Shown piece by piece: positions 55,196 through 63,302 of a DNA stretch of 64,000 nt; position 1 is the stretch's first letter; each line of letters begins with the position of its first letter. Source of the stretch: JBBQER01 sp052148155 (lineage in GTDB: Bacteria > Actinomycetota > Acidimicrobiia > IMCC26256 > PALSA-610); the NCBI GenBank assembly GCA_052148155.1, contig JBKQIY010000188.1, positions 35,471 to 99,470 of the forward strand. The letters are read 5' to 3'. The position numbers and the translations under genes are program-made. The notes below the pieces were generated by a model, which saw nothing but the letters and a program-made list of their open reading frames with translations, was not told the DNA's origin and searched no databases.

Positions 55196-56278
55196 GTGAA
55201 ACAAGTGGACGAGCTTGTGGTACAACACGCGCATTCGGACGCGATCGCGTTCGTGGGTCGTGGCGTCTCGCGCCGCGAGGATCGCGAACGCGCGCTCGAC
55301 GCGAGTCTCGCTCCCGGCGCCACACGTCCAGTCGGCGCCGGTACCCGAGCGCGCGTCGAAAAACCGGATCCGTTCCGGTTGTGCTTCGAGCGCGACCTCG
55401 ATCGCATCAAACACTCTCGTCCGTGGCGCCGTCTCGCCGGCAAGTGCCAGGTGTTCGTCGCGCCCGAAGACGATCATCTCCGAACCCGTCTGACGCACGC
55501 AGTCGAGGTGGCGCAGGTCGCAACTGGAATCGCCCGAGCCATCGGTCTGAATGTCGTGCTCGCGGAGGCGATCGCCCTCGCCCACGACTGCGGCCACGGG
55601 CCCGCCGGACACGCGTCGGAGGAGGCGTTCACACCGTATGTCCCCGGCGGCTACGACCACGCGGTCTACGGCGCCGACGTGACGCTCGCACCGCTGAACC
55701 TCTGTGTCGAGACAATCGACGGGGTCCGCAATCACTCGTGGCGGCGCCCGGCTCCTTCGACACCGGAAGGCGAGGTCGTCGCATGGGCCGACCGGATCGC
55801 ATACGTGAGCCACGACTTCACCGACGCGGTCCGGGCCGGCATTCTCCGGCCCGACGAACTGCCGCAGGAGATCGCCGACGTCGTCGGACGTAACCAGTCG
55901 CGCCAGATCGGCACGTTCGTCGCGGCGGTGTTCGATGCGATCGACCACACCGGGCACGTCGGCATGACCGAGCCCGCCGCGAGCGCCCTCGCGCGATTCC
56001 GTGCATTCAACTTCGACCGCATCTACCTGCGGCCGGCTGCCCGTCAGCAGGCTGAGAAGGTTGTCGGGCTTCTGCGCGGACTGGTCGACTTCTTCATCGA
56101 TGCGCCGACACGTATGCCTGTCGACGCCACCGACATGCACGCCGGTCTCGTTCCAGGATCGTCGGAAACCGCAGCCGTGGCCGTGCGCTACGTCAGCGGG
56201 ATGACCGACCGGTACGCGCTCGGCCTCGGCGTCGAGTTGCTGGGATGGCGCTCCGAGCACCTTCCGCGGGGCGTATGA
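55196..56278 (+). CDS. dgt: Deoxyguanosinetriphosphate triphosphohydrolase-like (dNTPase)
   Basis: A 360-residue HD-domain hydrolase that splits dNTPs into nucleoside and triphosphate. Metal ligands: His in RTRLTHAVEVAQ, the HD pair in ALAHDCGHGPAGH, and the Asp in WADRIAYVSHDF. The N-terminal RDLDRIKHSRPWRRLAGKCQVF is conserved in this family. GTG start with TACGAT 7 nt upstream. It lies 43 bp before dnaG, an arrangement (dgt-dnaG-rpoD) common in actinobacteria. Confidence 0.92.
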   Translation: MKQVDELVVQHAHSDAIAFVGRGVSRREDRERALDASLAPGATRPVGAGTRARVEKPDPFRLCFERDLDRIKHSRPWRRLAGKCQVFVAPEDDHLRTRLTHAVEVAQVATGIARAIGLNVVLAEAIALAHDCGHGPAGHASEEAFTPYVPGGYDHAVYGADVTLAPLNLCVETIDGVRNHSWRRPAPSTPEGEVVAWADRIAYVSHDFTDAVRAGILRPDELPQEIADVVGRNQSRQIGTFVAAVFDAIDHTGHVGMTEPAASALARFRAFNFDRIYLRPAARQQAEKVVGLLRGLVDFFIDAPTRMPVDATDMHAGLVPGSSETAAVAVRYVSGMTDRYALGLGVELLGWRSEHLPRGV

Positions 56279-56307
56279 GCCGTCGGGCACCGGTCCCGGC
56301 CGCGCCG

Positions 56308-56313
56308 TAGCCT
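56308..56313 (+). promoter_or_regulatory. Probable -10 box of a leaderless dnaG transcript
   Basis: TAGCCT ends 8 nt before the dnaG ATG at 56322, so the primase may have its own leaderless transcript besides read-through from dgt. Confidence 0.4.
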
Positions 56314-56321
56314 GCCGCGGA

Positions 56322-59087
56322 ATGGGCATTCTCGACGACGACGTACGGCGAGTGCGGGAAGCCACCGACCTGGTTGCGTTGGCGGGCGAGCACCTCGCGC
56401 TCAAGCGTGTGGGCCGCAGCGTGCACGGTCTGTGCCCGTTCCACACGGAGAAGTCGCCGTCGTTCACGATCAGCCCTGACAAGCAGGTGTTTTACTGTCT
56501 CGCCGGAGAAACGCGGGTGCTCACCGCGAACGGTGCACGCCCAATTCGTGAGCTCGCCGGCGGTGTCCACCGGGTACTGACAACCGGTTCGCGATGGGTC
56601 GACGCGCCGTTCTCGTCGTTCGGTGTTCAGCCGCTGATGAAGATCGAGCTCACCCGCAACCACCACAAGAAAGTTCTGTACGCGACACCCGAGCACCGCT
56701 GGTTCGTTCGGTCCGGTCTTGGTGCAAACGCCTGTGCCGAGCGGATCACGATGACGCTCCGTCCCGGCGATCGGATGTGGTGGACGTATCCACAGGCGAG
56801 CCTGCACCGCATTGGCGAACTCTCGTCCTTCGGGATCGCGCACGGCATCACTTATGGCGCCGGCAGTCTCTGCAAGCGAAGCGCCAATGTCGAACTTCGC
56901 GACAAGAAGGCGGAGCTCCTCAAGTGGTTTCCCCTCAGTCGCTCGTACCAAGGTGGATACGACGACCGGGACGGCGGACGCTCCGCCTACCTCAAGGTCA
57001 TCGACCTCCCCCGGTACTTCAAGGATCGACCCGCACTCGACGAGTCTCCCGGTTACCTCGCGGGATGGCTCGCCGGTTATTTCGCCGCCAACGGTGATGT
57101 CGCCGCCGACGGGGCCGTGTCCCTCCAGCCGGCTGAACGCTCGAAGCTGGAATTCGTCCGGGATGTGTGCACCCGACTGGGCGTCGGCAGCTACCGCATC
57201 ACGGCCCAGAACCGAACCGGCATCGATGGCCGTCACACCGACCCACACCGAGTGCATCTCCTCGGGGCGGATCTGACCGAAGACTTCTTTCTCCTGGCCG
57301 AACACCGACGACGCTTCGCCGAATCTCGCCGGGCGGTGCCCTCCCGTGAATGGGTCGTGCGATCCGTCGAGGCCACCGAACGAGTCGAAGAGGTGTATTG
57401 CGCGGTCGTCGACGAGACGCACGCCTTCACACTCGAAGACAACATCCTCACGGGTAACTGCTTCGGCTGCCAGAAGAGCGGCGACGCGATCACGTTCATC
57501 CGGGAACTCGAGCACCTCGACTTCGTTGAAGCAGTCGAGCGGCTCGCTGGACGCGCCGGGATCACACTGCGCTACGACGACGCCGCGTTCTCGAACGACC
57601 GCAAACGCAAGCAGCGACTGCAAGAAACGGTCGCGGAGGCGATCAGCTTCTATCATCAGCTCCTGCTCGGCTCCGAGGCGGCAGGAACCGCCCGGCGCTA
57701 CCTTCGCAGCCGAGGCTTCGACGGCGATGTGGCTCGGCGGTTCTCGTTGGGCTGGTCGCCCGAAAGCTTCGACGCGGTAAGTCTGCATCTTCACAAGCAC
57801 TCGTTCTCTCGCGACGACATCGTCGACGCAGGGCTCGCATTCGTGAACAAGGCGAACCGGCTACAAGATTCGTTCCGGAGCCGTGTCATGTTCCCGATCT
57901 GGGATGCGCGCGGCGAACCGGTCGGATTCGGAGGTCGCGCGCTCGACGCACAAGGCCCGAAGTACAAGAACACTGCCGACACGGTGCTCTACCAGAAGTC
58001 ACGATTGCTGTATGGCCTGCACTGGGCGAAGGGCGAGATCGTCGCCCGCGGTGAGGTCGTCATCTGCGAGGGCTACACCGACGTGATGGCCTTCGCTCTG
58101 GCCGGCGTCCCGAACGCGGTCGCAACCTGTGGTACCGCGCTCGCCGACGAGCACTTCCTTACCCTGAAGAACCTGGCCCGCAAGGTGATCCTCGCCTACG
58201 ACGCCGACGGCGCCGGGCAGGCGGCGGCCGAACGTTGTTACCAATGGGAGCAGCGTTACGAGGTGCAGTTCCAAGTCGCCGATCTCGAAGCTGGCCGTGA
58301 CCCAGCCGATGTATGGCGCAGCGATCCGCAAGCCTTGGTGAGCTCCGTGAAAGGCGCGACGCCGTTCCTCGAGTTTCGTATCGAGCGTCTGCTCGCGGCT
58401 GGTGATCTCTCGACGTTCGAGGGTCGCGCCCTCGCCGGAGAACGTGCTGCCGCGATGATCGTGGAACATCCCAGCGATCTTGTGCGCGACCAGTACGTCA
58501 TGCGTCTCGCGGATCGGCTCGACATCTCGCCCGATCGTCTACGCGCCGCAGTCACAACCGCGCGGACACGGCCGCACACCGAACCGGCGCAACGGTCCCA
58601 ACCTCCGACCGCGGCGGTGGTCGACCGACGCGAGCTCGACGCCCTGCGTTGGGCAGTGCAGGCCCCCGAGCTCATGAGCGGCCGGCTGCACGCAAATCTC
58701 TTCGCCGACCCAATCGCACGGGAGGCGTTCGACGCGCTCACAAGCTGGCCATGGCACGAATGCCTCGAGAAAGCCTCGCCCCAGGTTGCGGCGCTCCTGC
58801 AGCGCCTCGCGGTCGAGGAACCTGACGAGGGCGTAGAAGCCGACGAGCGAGTCGTACGGGTCGTCGTCAACCTGGTTGAAGCGTCAAGTAGACGGTTACA
58901 GGCGTCGATGCTCCGAGAGAACAACCCCCGCGTGTCGGAGGTCAAATCCCTGCTCGACGCGCTCGCGAACGCGAGAGCCGACGAGCACTGGAACGCCGCC
59001 GAACGTTCGGCTGAGCAATTGGTAACGTGGACCACCGAGTTGACGGAACAGCGCGAGGCACGTGATAACGATGACCGAGACAGCTGA
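56322..59087 (+). CDS. dnaG: DNA primase DnaG interrupted by an intein
   Basis: A 921-codon frame that encodes the replicative primase in two exteins (residues 1-58 and 380-921, 600 residues after splicing) around a 321-residue intein. The N-extein carries the first half of the CHC2 zinc finger (CPFH, Cys38 and His41); the C-extein begins with its second half (CFGC, Cys380 and Cys383). The TOPRIM core follows (VVICEGYTDVMAFALAGVPNAVA and KVILAYDADGAGQAAAERCYQWEQ), then the helicase-binding C-terminus. ATG after a TAGCCT box 8 nt upstream. Precursor must be spliced to form the zinc finger. Its last 17 bases overlap sigA. Confidence 0.95.
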   Translation: MGILDDDVRRVREATDLVALAGEHLALKRVGRSVHGLCPFHTEKSPSFTISPDKQVFYCLAGETRVLTANGARPIRELAGGVHRVLTTGSRWVDAPFSSFGVQPLMKIELTRNHHKKVLYATPEHRWFVRSGLGANACAERITMTLRPGDRMWWTYPQASLHRIGELSSFGIAHGITYGAGSLCKRSANVELRDKKAELLKWFPLSRSYQGGYDDRDGGRSAYLKVIDLPRYFKDRPALDESPGYLAGWLAGYFAANGDVAADGAVSLQPAERSKLEFVRDVCTRLGVGSYRITAQNRTGIDGRHTDPHRVHLLGADLTEDFFLLAEHRRRFAESRRAVPSREWVVRSVEATERVEEVYCAVVDETHAFTLEDNILTGNCFGCQKSGDAITFIRELEHLDFVEAVERLAGRAGITLRYDDAAFSNDRKRKQRLQETVAEAISFYHQLLLGSEAAGTARRYLRSRGFDGDVARRFSLGWSPESFDAVSLHLHKHSFSRDDIVDAGLAFVNKANRLQDSFRSRVMFPIWDARGEPVGFGGRALDAQGPKYKNTADTVLYQKSRLLYGLHWAKGEIVARGEVVICEGYTDVMAFALAGVPNAVATCGTALADEHFLTLKNLARKVILAYDADGAGQAAAERCYQWEQRYEVQFQVADLEAGRDPADVWRSDPQALVSSVKGATPFLEFRIERLLAAGDLSTFEGRALAGERAAAMIVEHPSDLVRDQYVMRLADRLDISPDRLRAAVTTARTRPHTEPAQRSQPPTAAVVDRRELDALRWAVQAPELMSGRLHANLFADPIAREAFDALTSWPWHECLEKASPQVAALLQRLAVEEPDEGVEADERVVRVVVNLVEASSRRLQASMLRENNPRVSEVKSLLDALANARADEHWNAAERSAEQLVTWTTELTEQREARDNDDRDS
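56496..57458 (+). other. Intein in DnaG: class 3-like (WCT) with Cys1 and a decayed endonuclease
   Basis: In-frame intein of 321 residues (DnaG Cys59-Asn379). Block A is CLAGETRVLTANGARPIREL; block B is TPEHRW, with Thr122, His125 and Trp127; block F is VYCAVVDETHAF, with Cys360; block G is ILTGN, with Thr377 and Asn379; Cys380 is the +1 residue. Trp127, Cys360 and Thr377 form the Trp-Cys-Thr set that marks class 3 inteins. The penultimate residue is Gly378, not His. The middle has two LAGLIDADG-like segments: FGIAHGITYGAG (170-181) and LAGWLAGYFAANGDV (246-260); the usual catalytic acids are replaced by Ala180 and Asn257. Splice junctions are clear because the exteins rejoin as FYC/FGC. Confidence 0.93.
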
Positions 59088-60423
59088 ACCCGAAGAGGTG
59101 AGTGCTACCACCCCCGCCGCACCCACCGGCGCGGCCGTTGGCGTGCTCGACCAGGTACGCGAACGTGGCTTCATCACGACCGGCGAGATTTTCGCAGCGT
59201 TCCCCGACCTCGAGCCCGACACCAACGAGCTCCGCGAGCTTTGGGAGATGTTCGAGTCGCGCGGCATCAAAGTGCTCGATGAGATCGCCGAAGAGTTGCA
59301 ACTCGAAGACGAACGCCGCACCGGTGGCGCCGCGGCCGAGCGAACGAGCGCTCCCCCCCGGCGACGGGTCACCGAGCATCGGCCAAGCGGCGCCGCGCGC
59401 ACCGGAACTGCGGCGCGTAGCCCTGACGACAACGAGAACGCCGACGCCGAGTTGGCATCGGTGCGTTCAGCAGCGCGTGTCACGCACAGCGAGAGCGGTG
59501 GCAGCTTCGACCCGGTGCGCATGTACCTCAAGGAAATCGGCAAAGTCCCGCTGCTTACCGCCGAGCAAGAAGTCACGCTCGCGAAGCGCATCGAGGCCGG
59601 TCTGCTCGCGACGCAGACCCTCGACGCCGAAGCCGCCACCGAGCCGCTAGCCGACAGTCGCCGCGCCGGACTCCAGGCCGTGCAGCGAGACGGCGAACTC
59701 GCACGACGTCAACTCACTGAAGCCAACCTCCGACTCGTCGTATCGATCGCCAAGCGTTATGTCGGCCGCGGAATGGCGTTACTCGACCTCATCCAAGAAG
59801 GCAATCTCGGACTCATCCGGGCAGTCGAGAAATTCGACTACACGAAGGGCTTCAAGTTTTCGACGTACGCCACATGGTGGATCCGCCAAGCCATCACGCG
59901 CGCGATCGCCGACCAAGCCCGCACCATTCGCATTCCGGTGCACATGGTCGAGACAATGAATAAGGTCTTGCGGATTTCGCGTCAGATGCTGCAGGAGCTT
60001 GGCCGCGAACCAACAATCGACGAGATCGCGGCCAAGGTGGAGCTCACACCCGACAAGGTGCGCGAGATCCAACGGATCGCACAAGAACCCGTATCGCTCG
60101 AAACTCCCGTCGGTGAAGAAGACGACAGCCTGCTCGGCGACTTCGTCGAAGACCCCAACGTGATCGCGCCGGCCACCGCCGCGGCGCGTGCGCTGCTCTC
60201 CGAAGCGATCGAAGAAGCACTGCAAGAACTCAACGATCGCGAACAGCAGGTCGTGCGTCTGCGCTTCGGTCTCGACGACGGCCAGATCCGAACCCTCGAA
60301 GAGGTCGGTCGCGAGTTCAGCGTCACGCGCGAACGCATTCGTCAGATCGAATCGAAGACGCTCGCAAAGCTCCGTCACCCAACGCGTTCGCAACGTCTGC
60401 GCGACTACCTCGAAGAGTCCTAG
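59071..60423 (+). CDS. sigA: RNA polymerase principal sigma factor (RpoD/SigA)
   Basis: A 450-residue primary sigma factor. Region 1.1-like N-terminus is followed by an acidic, Ala-rich linker; region 1.2 begins DPVRMYLKEIGKVPLLTAEQEVTLAKRIE; region 2 is IAKRYVGRGMALLDLIQEGNLGLIRAVEKFDYTKGFKFSTYATWWIRQAITRAI; region 3 and 4 (REQQVVRLRFGLDDGQIRTLEEVGREFSVTRERIRQIESKTLAKLRHP) recognise -35 DNA. ATG 59071 is preferred (GAGG 10 bp upstream), GTG 59062 is also in frame; both overlap the end of dnaG, as in the classic dnaG-rpoD operon. Confidence 0.96.
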   Translation: MTETAEPEEVSATTPAAPTGAAVGVLDQVRERGFITTGEIFAAFPDLEPDTNELRELWEMFESRGIKVLDEIAEELQLEDERRTGGAAAERTSAPPRRRVTEHRPSGAARTGTAARSPDDNENADAELASVRSAARVTHSESGGSFDPVRMYLKEIGKVPLLTAEQEVTLAKRIEAGLLATQTLDAEAATEPLADSRRAGLQAVQRDGELARRQLTEANLRLVVSIAKRYVGRGMALLDLIQEGNLGLIRAVEKFDYTKGFKFSTYATWWIRQAITRAIADQARTIRIPVHMVETMNKVLRISRQMLQELGREPTIDEIAAKVELTPDKVREIQRIAQEPVSLETPVGEEDDSLLGDFVEDPNVIAPATAAARALLSEAIEEALQELNDREQQVVRLRFGLDDGQIRTLEEVGREFSVTRERIRQIESKTLAKLRHPTRSQRLRDYLEES

Positions 60424-60466
60424 CACCACGACGCCGACAGATCTGGGAGCGTGATCTCGGCGCTGC

Positions 60467-60472
60467 TAATCT
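60467..60472 (+). promoter_or_regulatory. Possible -10 box of tRNA-Asn
   Basis: TAATCT ends 10 nt before the mature 5' end of tRNA-Asn, a plausible promoter position. No clear -35 was found. Confidence 0.3.
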
Positions 60473-60482
60473 CGGGCGCCAT

Positions 60483-60554
60483 TCCGGGGTAGCTCAATGG
60501 CAGAGCAAACGGCTGTTAACCGTTAGGTTGAGAGTTCGAGTCTCTCCCCCGGAG
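60483..60554 (+). tRNA. tRNA-Asn (anticodon GTT)
   Basis: A 72-nt tRNA: acceptor TCCGGGG/CCCCGGA, D arm AGCTCAATGGCAGAGC, anticodon stem ACGG/CCGT with loop CTGTTAA (anticodon GTT), T arm with GTTCGAG, discriminator G. Typical for tRNA-Asn, which usually has T-A at the first acceptor pair. Confidence 0.94.
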
Positions 60555-61082
60555 CTCAGGTCAGGGTCCCGCTCCATCTCGACAGATGCGAGCACATCAG
60601 GTGTCGCGCCGGCATCCGTTTCTATGGGGACACGACACGTCGGACCGATGCGGCGACGACTGGCAAAGAACGCCGCAGAGTCGACGATCTCGACACGCTC
60701 AGACCCCGTCGACGCATCGCGGCTGCGATCGGGCGTCGGGACTGGCATCCGACCACTTTGGTACACAAAGCCCACATCGAGTGTCGTCGAGGCAACCGGC
60801 GCAGATGACACAGACACCTCGGTCAGAGCCGAAAGGCCCTATCCGGTCCGTCGGCGCGGACGTTCGACGCACTGATCAACCACGCGGCCGACTTGGTGGA
60901 CCGCCCCTTGGACCGACTTTGCGCGCCACCGATCGGCGTACATCGTCTCCAGCTCGTCCGTCAGCATCCCGAATCGCCGCTCGTCATGGGAAGTCCCCGC
61001 GTGCGCGCTGACGTTCGAGAGCTGCGCCACCGTCGAAGGGTCGAAGATACGGTGTGACCGGCCATTTCAGAATGGCTAACCG
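60555..61082. other. Region between two tRNAs, no supported gene
   Basis: About 530 bp. Open frames on both strands (up to ~140 codons) are Arg/Ser/Pro-rich and lack recognisable motifs; one is the antisense of the tRNA. Nothing is called. Confidence 0.4.
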
Positions 61083-61155
61083 GGGCCGGTAGCTCAGTGG
61101 TCAGAGCAGGGGACTCATAATCCCTCGGTCGAAGGTTCGATCCCTTCCCGGCCCA
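61083..61155 (+). tRNA. tRNA with CAT anticodon (tRNA-Met, or tRNA-Ile2 with lysidine)
   Basis: A 73-nt tRNA: acceptor GGGCCGG/CCGGCCC, D arm AGCTCAGTGGTCAGAGC, anticodon stem GGGGA/TCCCT with loop CTCATAA (anticodon CAT), T arm GAAGG-TTCGATC-CCTTC, discriminator A. No CCA encoded. It lacks the initiator hallmark of three G-C pairs at the anticodon stem with an unpaired first base, so it is elongator Met or Ile2; the two cannot be separated by eye. A tyrosine recombinase gene begins 104 bp downstream, so its 3' end is a probable attachment site. Confidence 0.88.
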
Positions 61156-61214
61156 CTCCCAAAAGACCTGATCAGAGCCCTTTCCACTTGTGCTGTGGCT
61201 CTTCGACAGCTAGC

Positions 61215-61237
61215 TTGCCCATCATGGTTGCCCATCA
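61215..61237 (+). repeat. Tandem 10-bp direct repeats before the integrase
   Basis: TTGCCCATCA occurs at 61215-61224 and again at 61228-61237 with a 13-bp period, between the tRNA 3' end and the integrase GTG. Such repeats at an attachment flank are often arm-type binding sites for the recombinase. Confidence 0.45.
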
Positions 61238-61258
61238 CATCGCGTCGGGGACGCTGCT

Positions 61259-62407
61259 GTGAAGGGCTACGTGCGAAAGCGCGGCGACGCCTGGCAGTTG
61301 GCGATCTACGTCGGTCTCGACCATCGCAAGCGTCGACAGTACGTGTACGAAACAGTGACTGGGAGCCGGCGCGACGCTGAGCGACGACTTGCCGCCTTGG
61401 TTGTCGAGGTAGACGGCGGCCGCCGCAGCGCTCCGGTCCGCGCCACAGTCGCCTCCCTCGCCGAAGCCTGGTGGGAGACGGCCGCGCCGGCCCTGTCTCC
61501 GACGACCCGGAGCGGCTACCGGCGACTGCTCGACACGCGGATCCTGCCGGTACTTGGGGCCACTCGCGTCTCGCGTTTGAACACCAAAACCCTCGACCGC
61601 CTGTACGCGGATCTCGCGGCAGGCCGTGCCCCGGGTGGGGGACCGCTCGCACCGCGCTCGATCCGCCACATCCACGCTGTGATGTCCGGAATGCTGACAA
61701 CCGCCGTCCGCTGGGGATGGATCGCCACCTCACCGGCCGAGCATGCGCGTTTGCCGCGGATACCCACGCGTCAAGTAAACGCCCCCGAACCAGAGGCCGT
61801 GCAGCGTCTGCTTGTGGCGGCGGCCGCGCATAGTCCTGCGTTCGCCGCATACCTGCGCATGGGAGTTACAACGGGCGCCCGTCGCGGCGAGTTGTGTGCA
61901 CTGCGGTGGAGCGACATTGATCTCGACCTGGGAGAGATTGTCATCGCGCGCTCGATTGCTCCTGACGATCGCGACGCGAAGCAGTTGATCGAGAAGTCGT
62001 CGAAGACGCATCAAGAACGCCGCCTCGCGATCGATGCAGGCACAGTGGATGTGCTGCGCGAACATCGGCAGTCGATGATCGACCGCGCGGTGCCAACAGG
62101 CGCGCCCTACGCGAGTGATGCGTTCGTGTTCAGCAACGACGTGACGGGCGAGCGCCCGTGGCACCCAGATGCTGTGACGTCGACCTTTCGGAGAGTCAGT
62201 CGACGCGCCGGCGTCACAGGTGTTCGTCTCCACGATCTGCGGCATTATCACGGGACGATGCTTGCCGATCTCGGTGTACCGCTGCCTTCGGTACAGCGGC
62301 GCCTTGGTCACCGTGATCTGCAGACCACCGGCATCTACGCACACGGTCGCCGAGCTACCGACCGAGTCGCGGCAGATGTGATCGCTCGGCATCTTGACGA
62401 GCAGTGA
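61259..62407 (+). CDS. int: Tyrosine recombinase / phage-type integrase
   Basis: A 382-residue tyrosine recombinase that would integrate and excise a mobile element. N-terminal arm/AP2-like region (KGYVRKRGDAWQLAIYVGLDHRKRRQYVYETV), a SAM-like core-binding domain (about 62-165), and the catalytic domain with Arg208/209 (TTGARRGEL), His325-x2-Arg328 (LHDLRHYH), His351 (RLGHRDLQTT) and nucleophile Tyr360 (GIYAHG). All catalytic residues are present, so it seems active. GTG start, 104 bp after a CAT tRNA. The excisionase-like gene meets it tail to tail with 53 bp overlap. Confidence 0.94.
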   Translation: MKGYVRKRGDAWQLAIYVGLDHRKRRQYVYETVTGSRRDAERRLAALVVEVDGGRRSAPVRATVASLAEAWWETAAPALSPTTRSGYRRLLDTRILPVLGATRVSRLNTKTLDRLYADLAAGRAPGGGPLAPRSIRHIHAVMSGMLTTAVRWGWIATSPAEHARLPRIPTRQVNAPEPEAVQRLLVAAAAHSPAFAAYLRMGVTTGARRGELCALRWSDIDLDLGEIVIARSIAPDDRDAKQLIEKSSKTHQERRLAIDAGTVDVLREHRQSMIDRAVPTGAPYASDAFVFSNDVTGERPWHPDAVTSTFRRVSRRAGVTGVRLHDLRHYHGTMLADLGVPLPSVQRRLGHRDLQTTGIYAHGRRATDRVAADVIARHLDEQ

Positions 62408-62909
62408 GCGAGATACCCCCCTGCCCCACATCAAGGAGCTCCTCGATCACGCGCTTCGGAATGACGACCCGACGGCCTAGTCGCAGGTGCGGAAGCTCGC
62501 CGCTCGCGACGAGGTCATACCCGTGGGCCCGCGAGATTCCTAGCATCGCCGCCGCTTCCGTGACGGAGTAGACGAGTCGTGCATCCGCTCGTCGCTGGAG
62601 GATCAGTGCCTCTTCGGTAGGTGGCTGCGATGAATCGCTACCTGGCTCTTGATCGAAGGCTTCCACGAAATAGGAAGAGCGCGCTGGGAACGCGAAACGC
62701 GACCCCACACCATCAAAAACCTCCCACACCTCCAAAGGTTCCCCGCTCCGCCGCATCGGCGAGGCCGGAGTCGGATCGACTGCGCCACCGGAGCCGCAGC
62801 GTTCGGTGCGTTCGTTCCCGAGCCGAGTCCGCGCTCGCTCTGACGAACCCGTGGTTGAACCGGCGACCGACGATCCGCCATCATCATGAGTGCTGGTTGA
62901 CAGGGTCAT
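62355..62909 (-). CDS. Excisionase-like helix-turn-helix protein
   Basis: A 184-residue protein. The C-terminal part is a MerR-like winged helix of the excisionase type: VYSVTEAAAMLGISRAHGYDLVASGELPHLRLGRRVVIPKRVIEELL. The N-terminal ~95 residues are Ser/Thr/Gly-rich and disordered-looking. The frame is open back to 63065, so the start is uncertain; ATG 62909 is chosen. It converges on the integrase and overlaps its end by 53 bp, consistent with an element's integration/excision module. Confidence 0.72.
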   Translation of the reverse strand: MTLSTSTHDDGGSSVAGSTTGSSERARTRLGNERTERCGSGGAVDPTPASPMRRSGEPLEVWEVFDGVGSRFAFPARSSYFVEAFDQEPGSDSSQPPTEEALILQRRADARLVYSVTEAAAMLGISRAHGYDLVASGELPHLRLGRRVVIPKRVIEELLDVGQGGISLTARQDAERSHLPRLGR

Positions 62910-62946
62910 GGTTCGGATTGTTCGCCCTCTGCCTACCGGCATAGCT

Positions 62947-62986
62947 CCCGGAATCACTACCGGAATCACTCCCGGAGGACTCCGGG
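62947..62986 (+). repeat. Short direct repeats CCGGAATCACT plus a palindrome upstream of the excisionase gene
   Basis: CCCGGAATCACT (62947-62958) and CCGGAATCACT (62960-62970) are followed by the palindrome CCCGGAGGACTCCGGG (62971-62986). A related copy, CCCGGAATCGCT, lies at 63291-63302. They are upstream of the likely excisionase start (or inside it, if the 63065 start is used), so they could be regulator or Xis binding sites. Confidence 0.4.
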
Positions 62987-63302
62987 TACGTACTTCAAGA
63001 GCCGGGCGAAAACTGTCCGCCGGAGACTGCTGAAGGTCCTGGACTGGGGCGGGATCTATGACCAATATGGCGGTTGACCTGCGGTTTCACTGTTCACTTG
63101 ATTGTCCTTGGTTTTCGTCCTTTCTCGGCCTCCCGCGGCCCAACCGCGGCCCCGAGGTTCGCGCAAAACGGGCCGACGTTCGCGCCATGTCACGATCCTC
63201 GTGCGTTAGGCGGCTGCGCCCTACATCGTCAGAAATGCTCCCATCACTTGCCGTGCTCGACATGCCGGGTGGGCACGGCGCTCGATCACTCCCGGAATCG
63301 CT

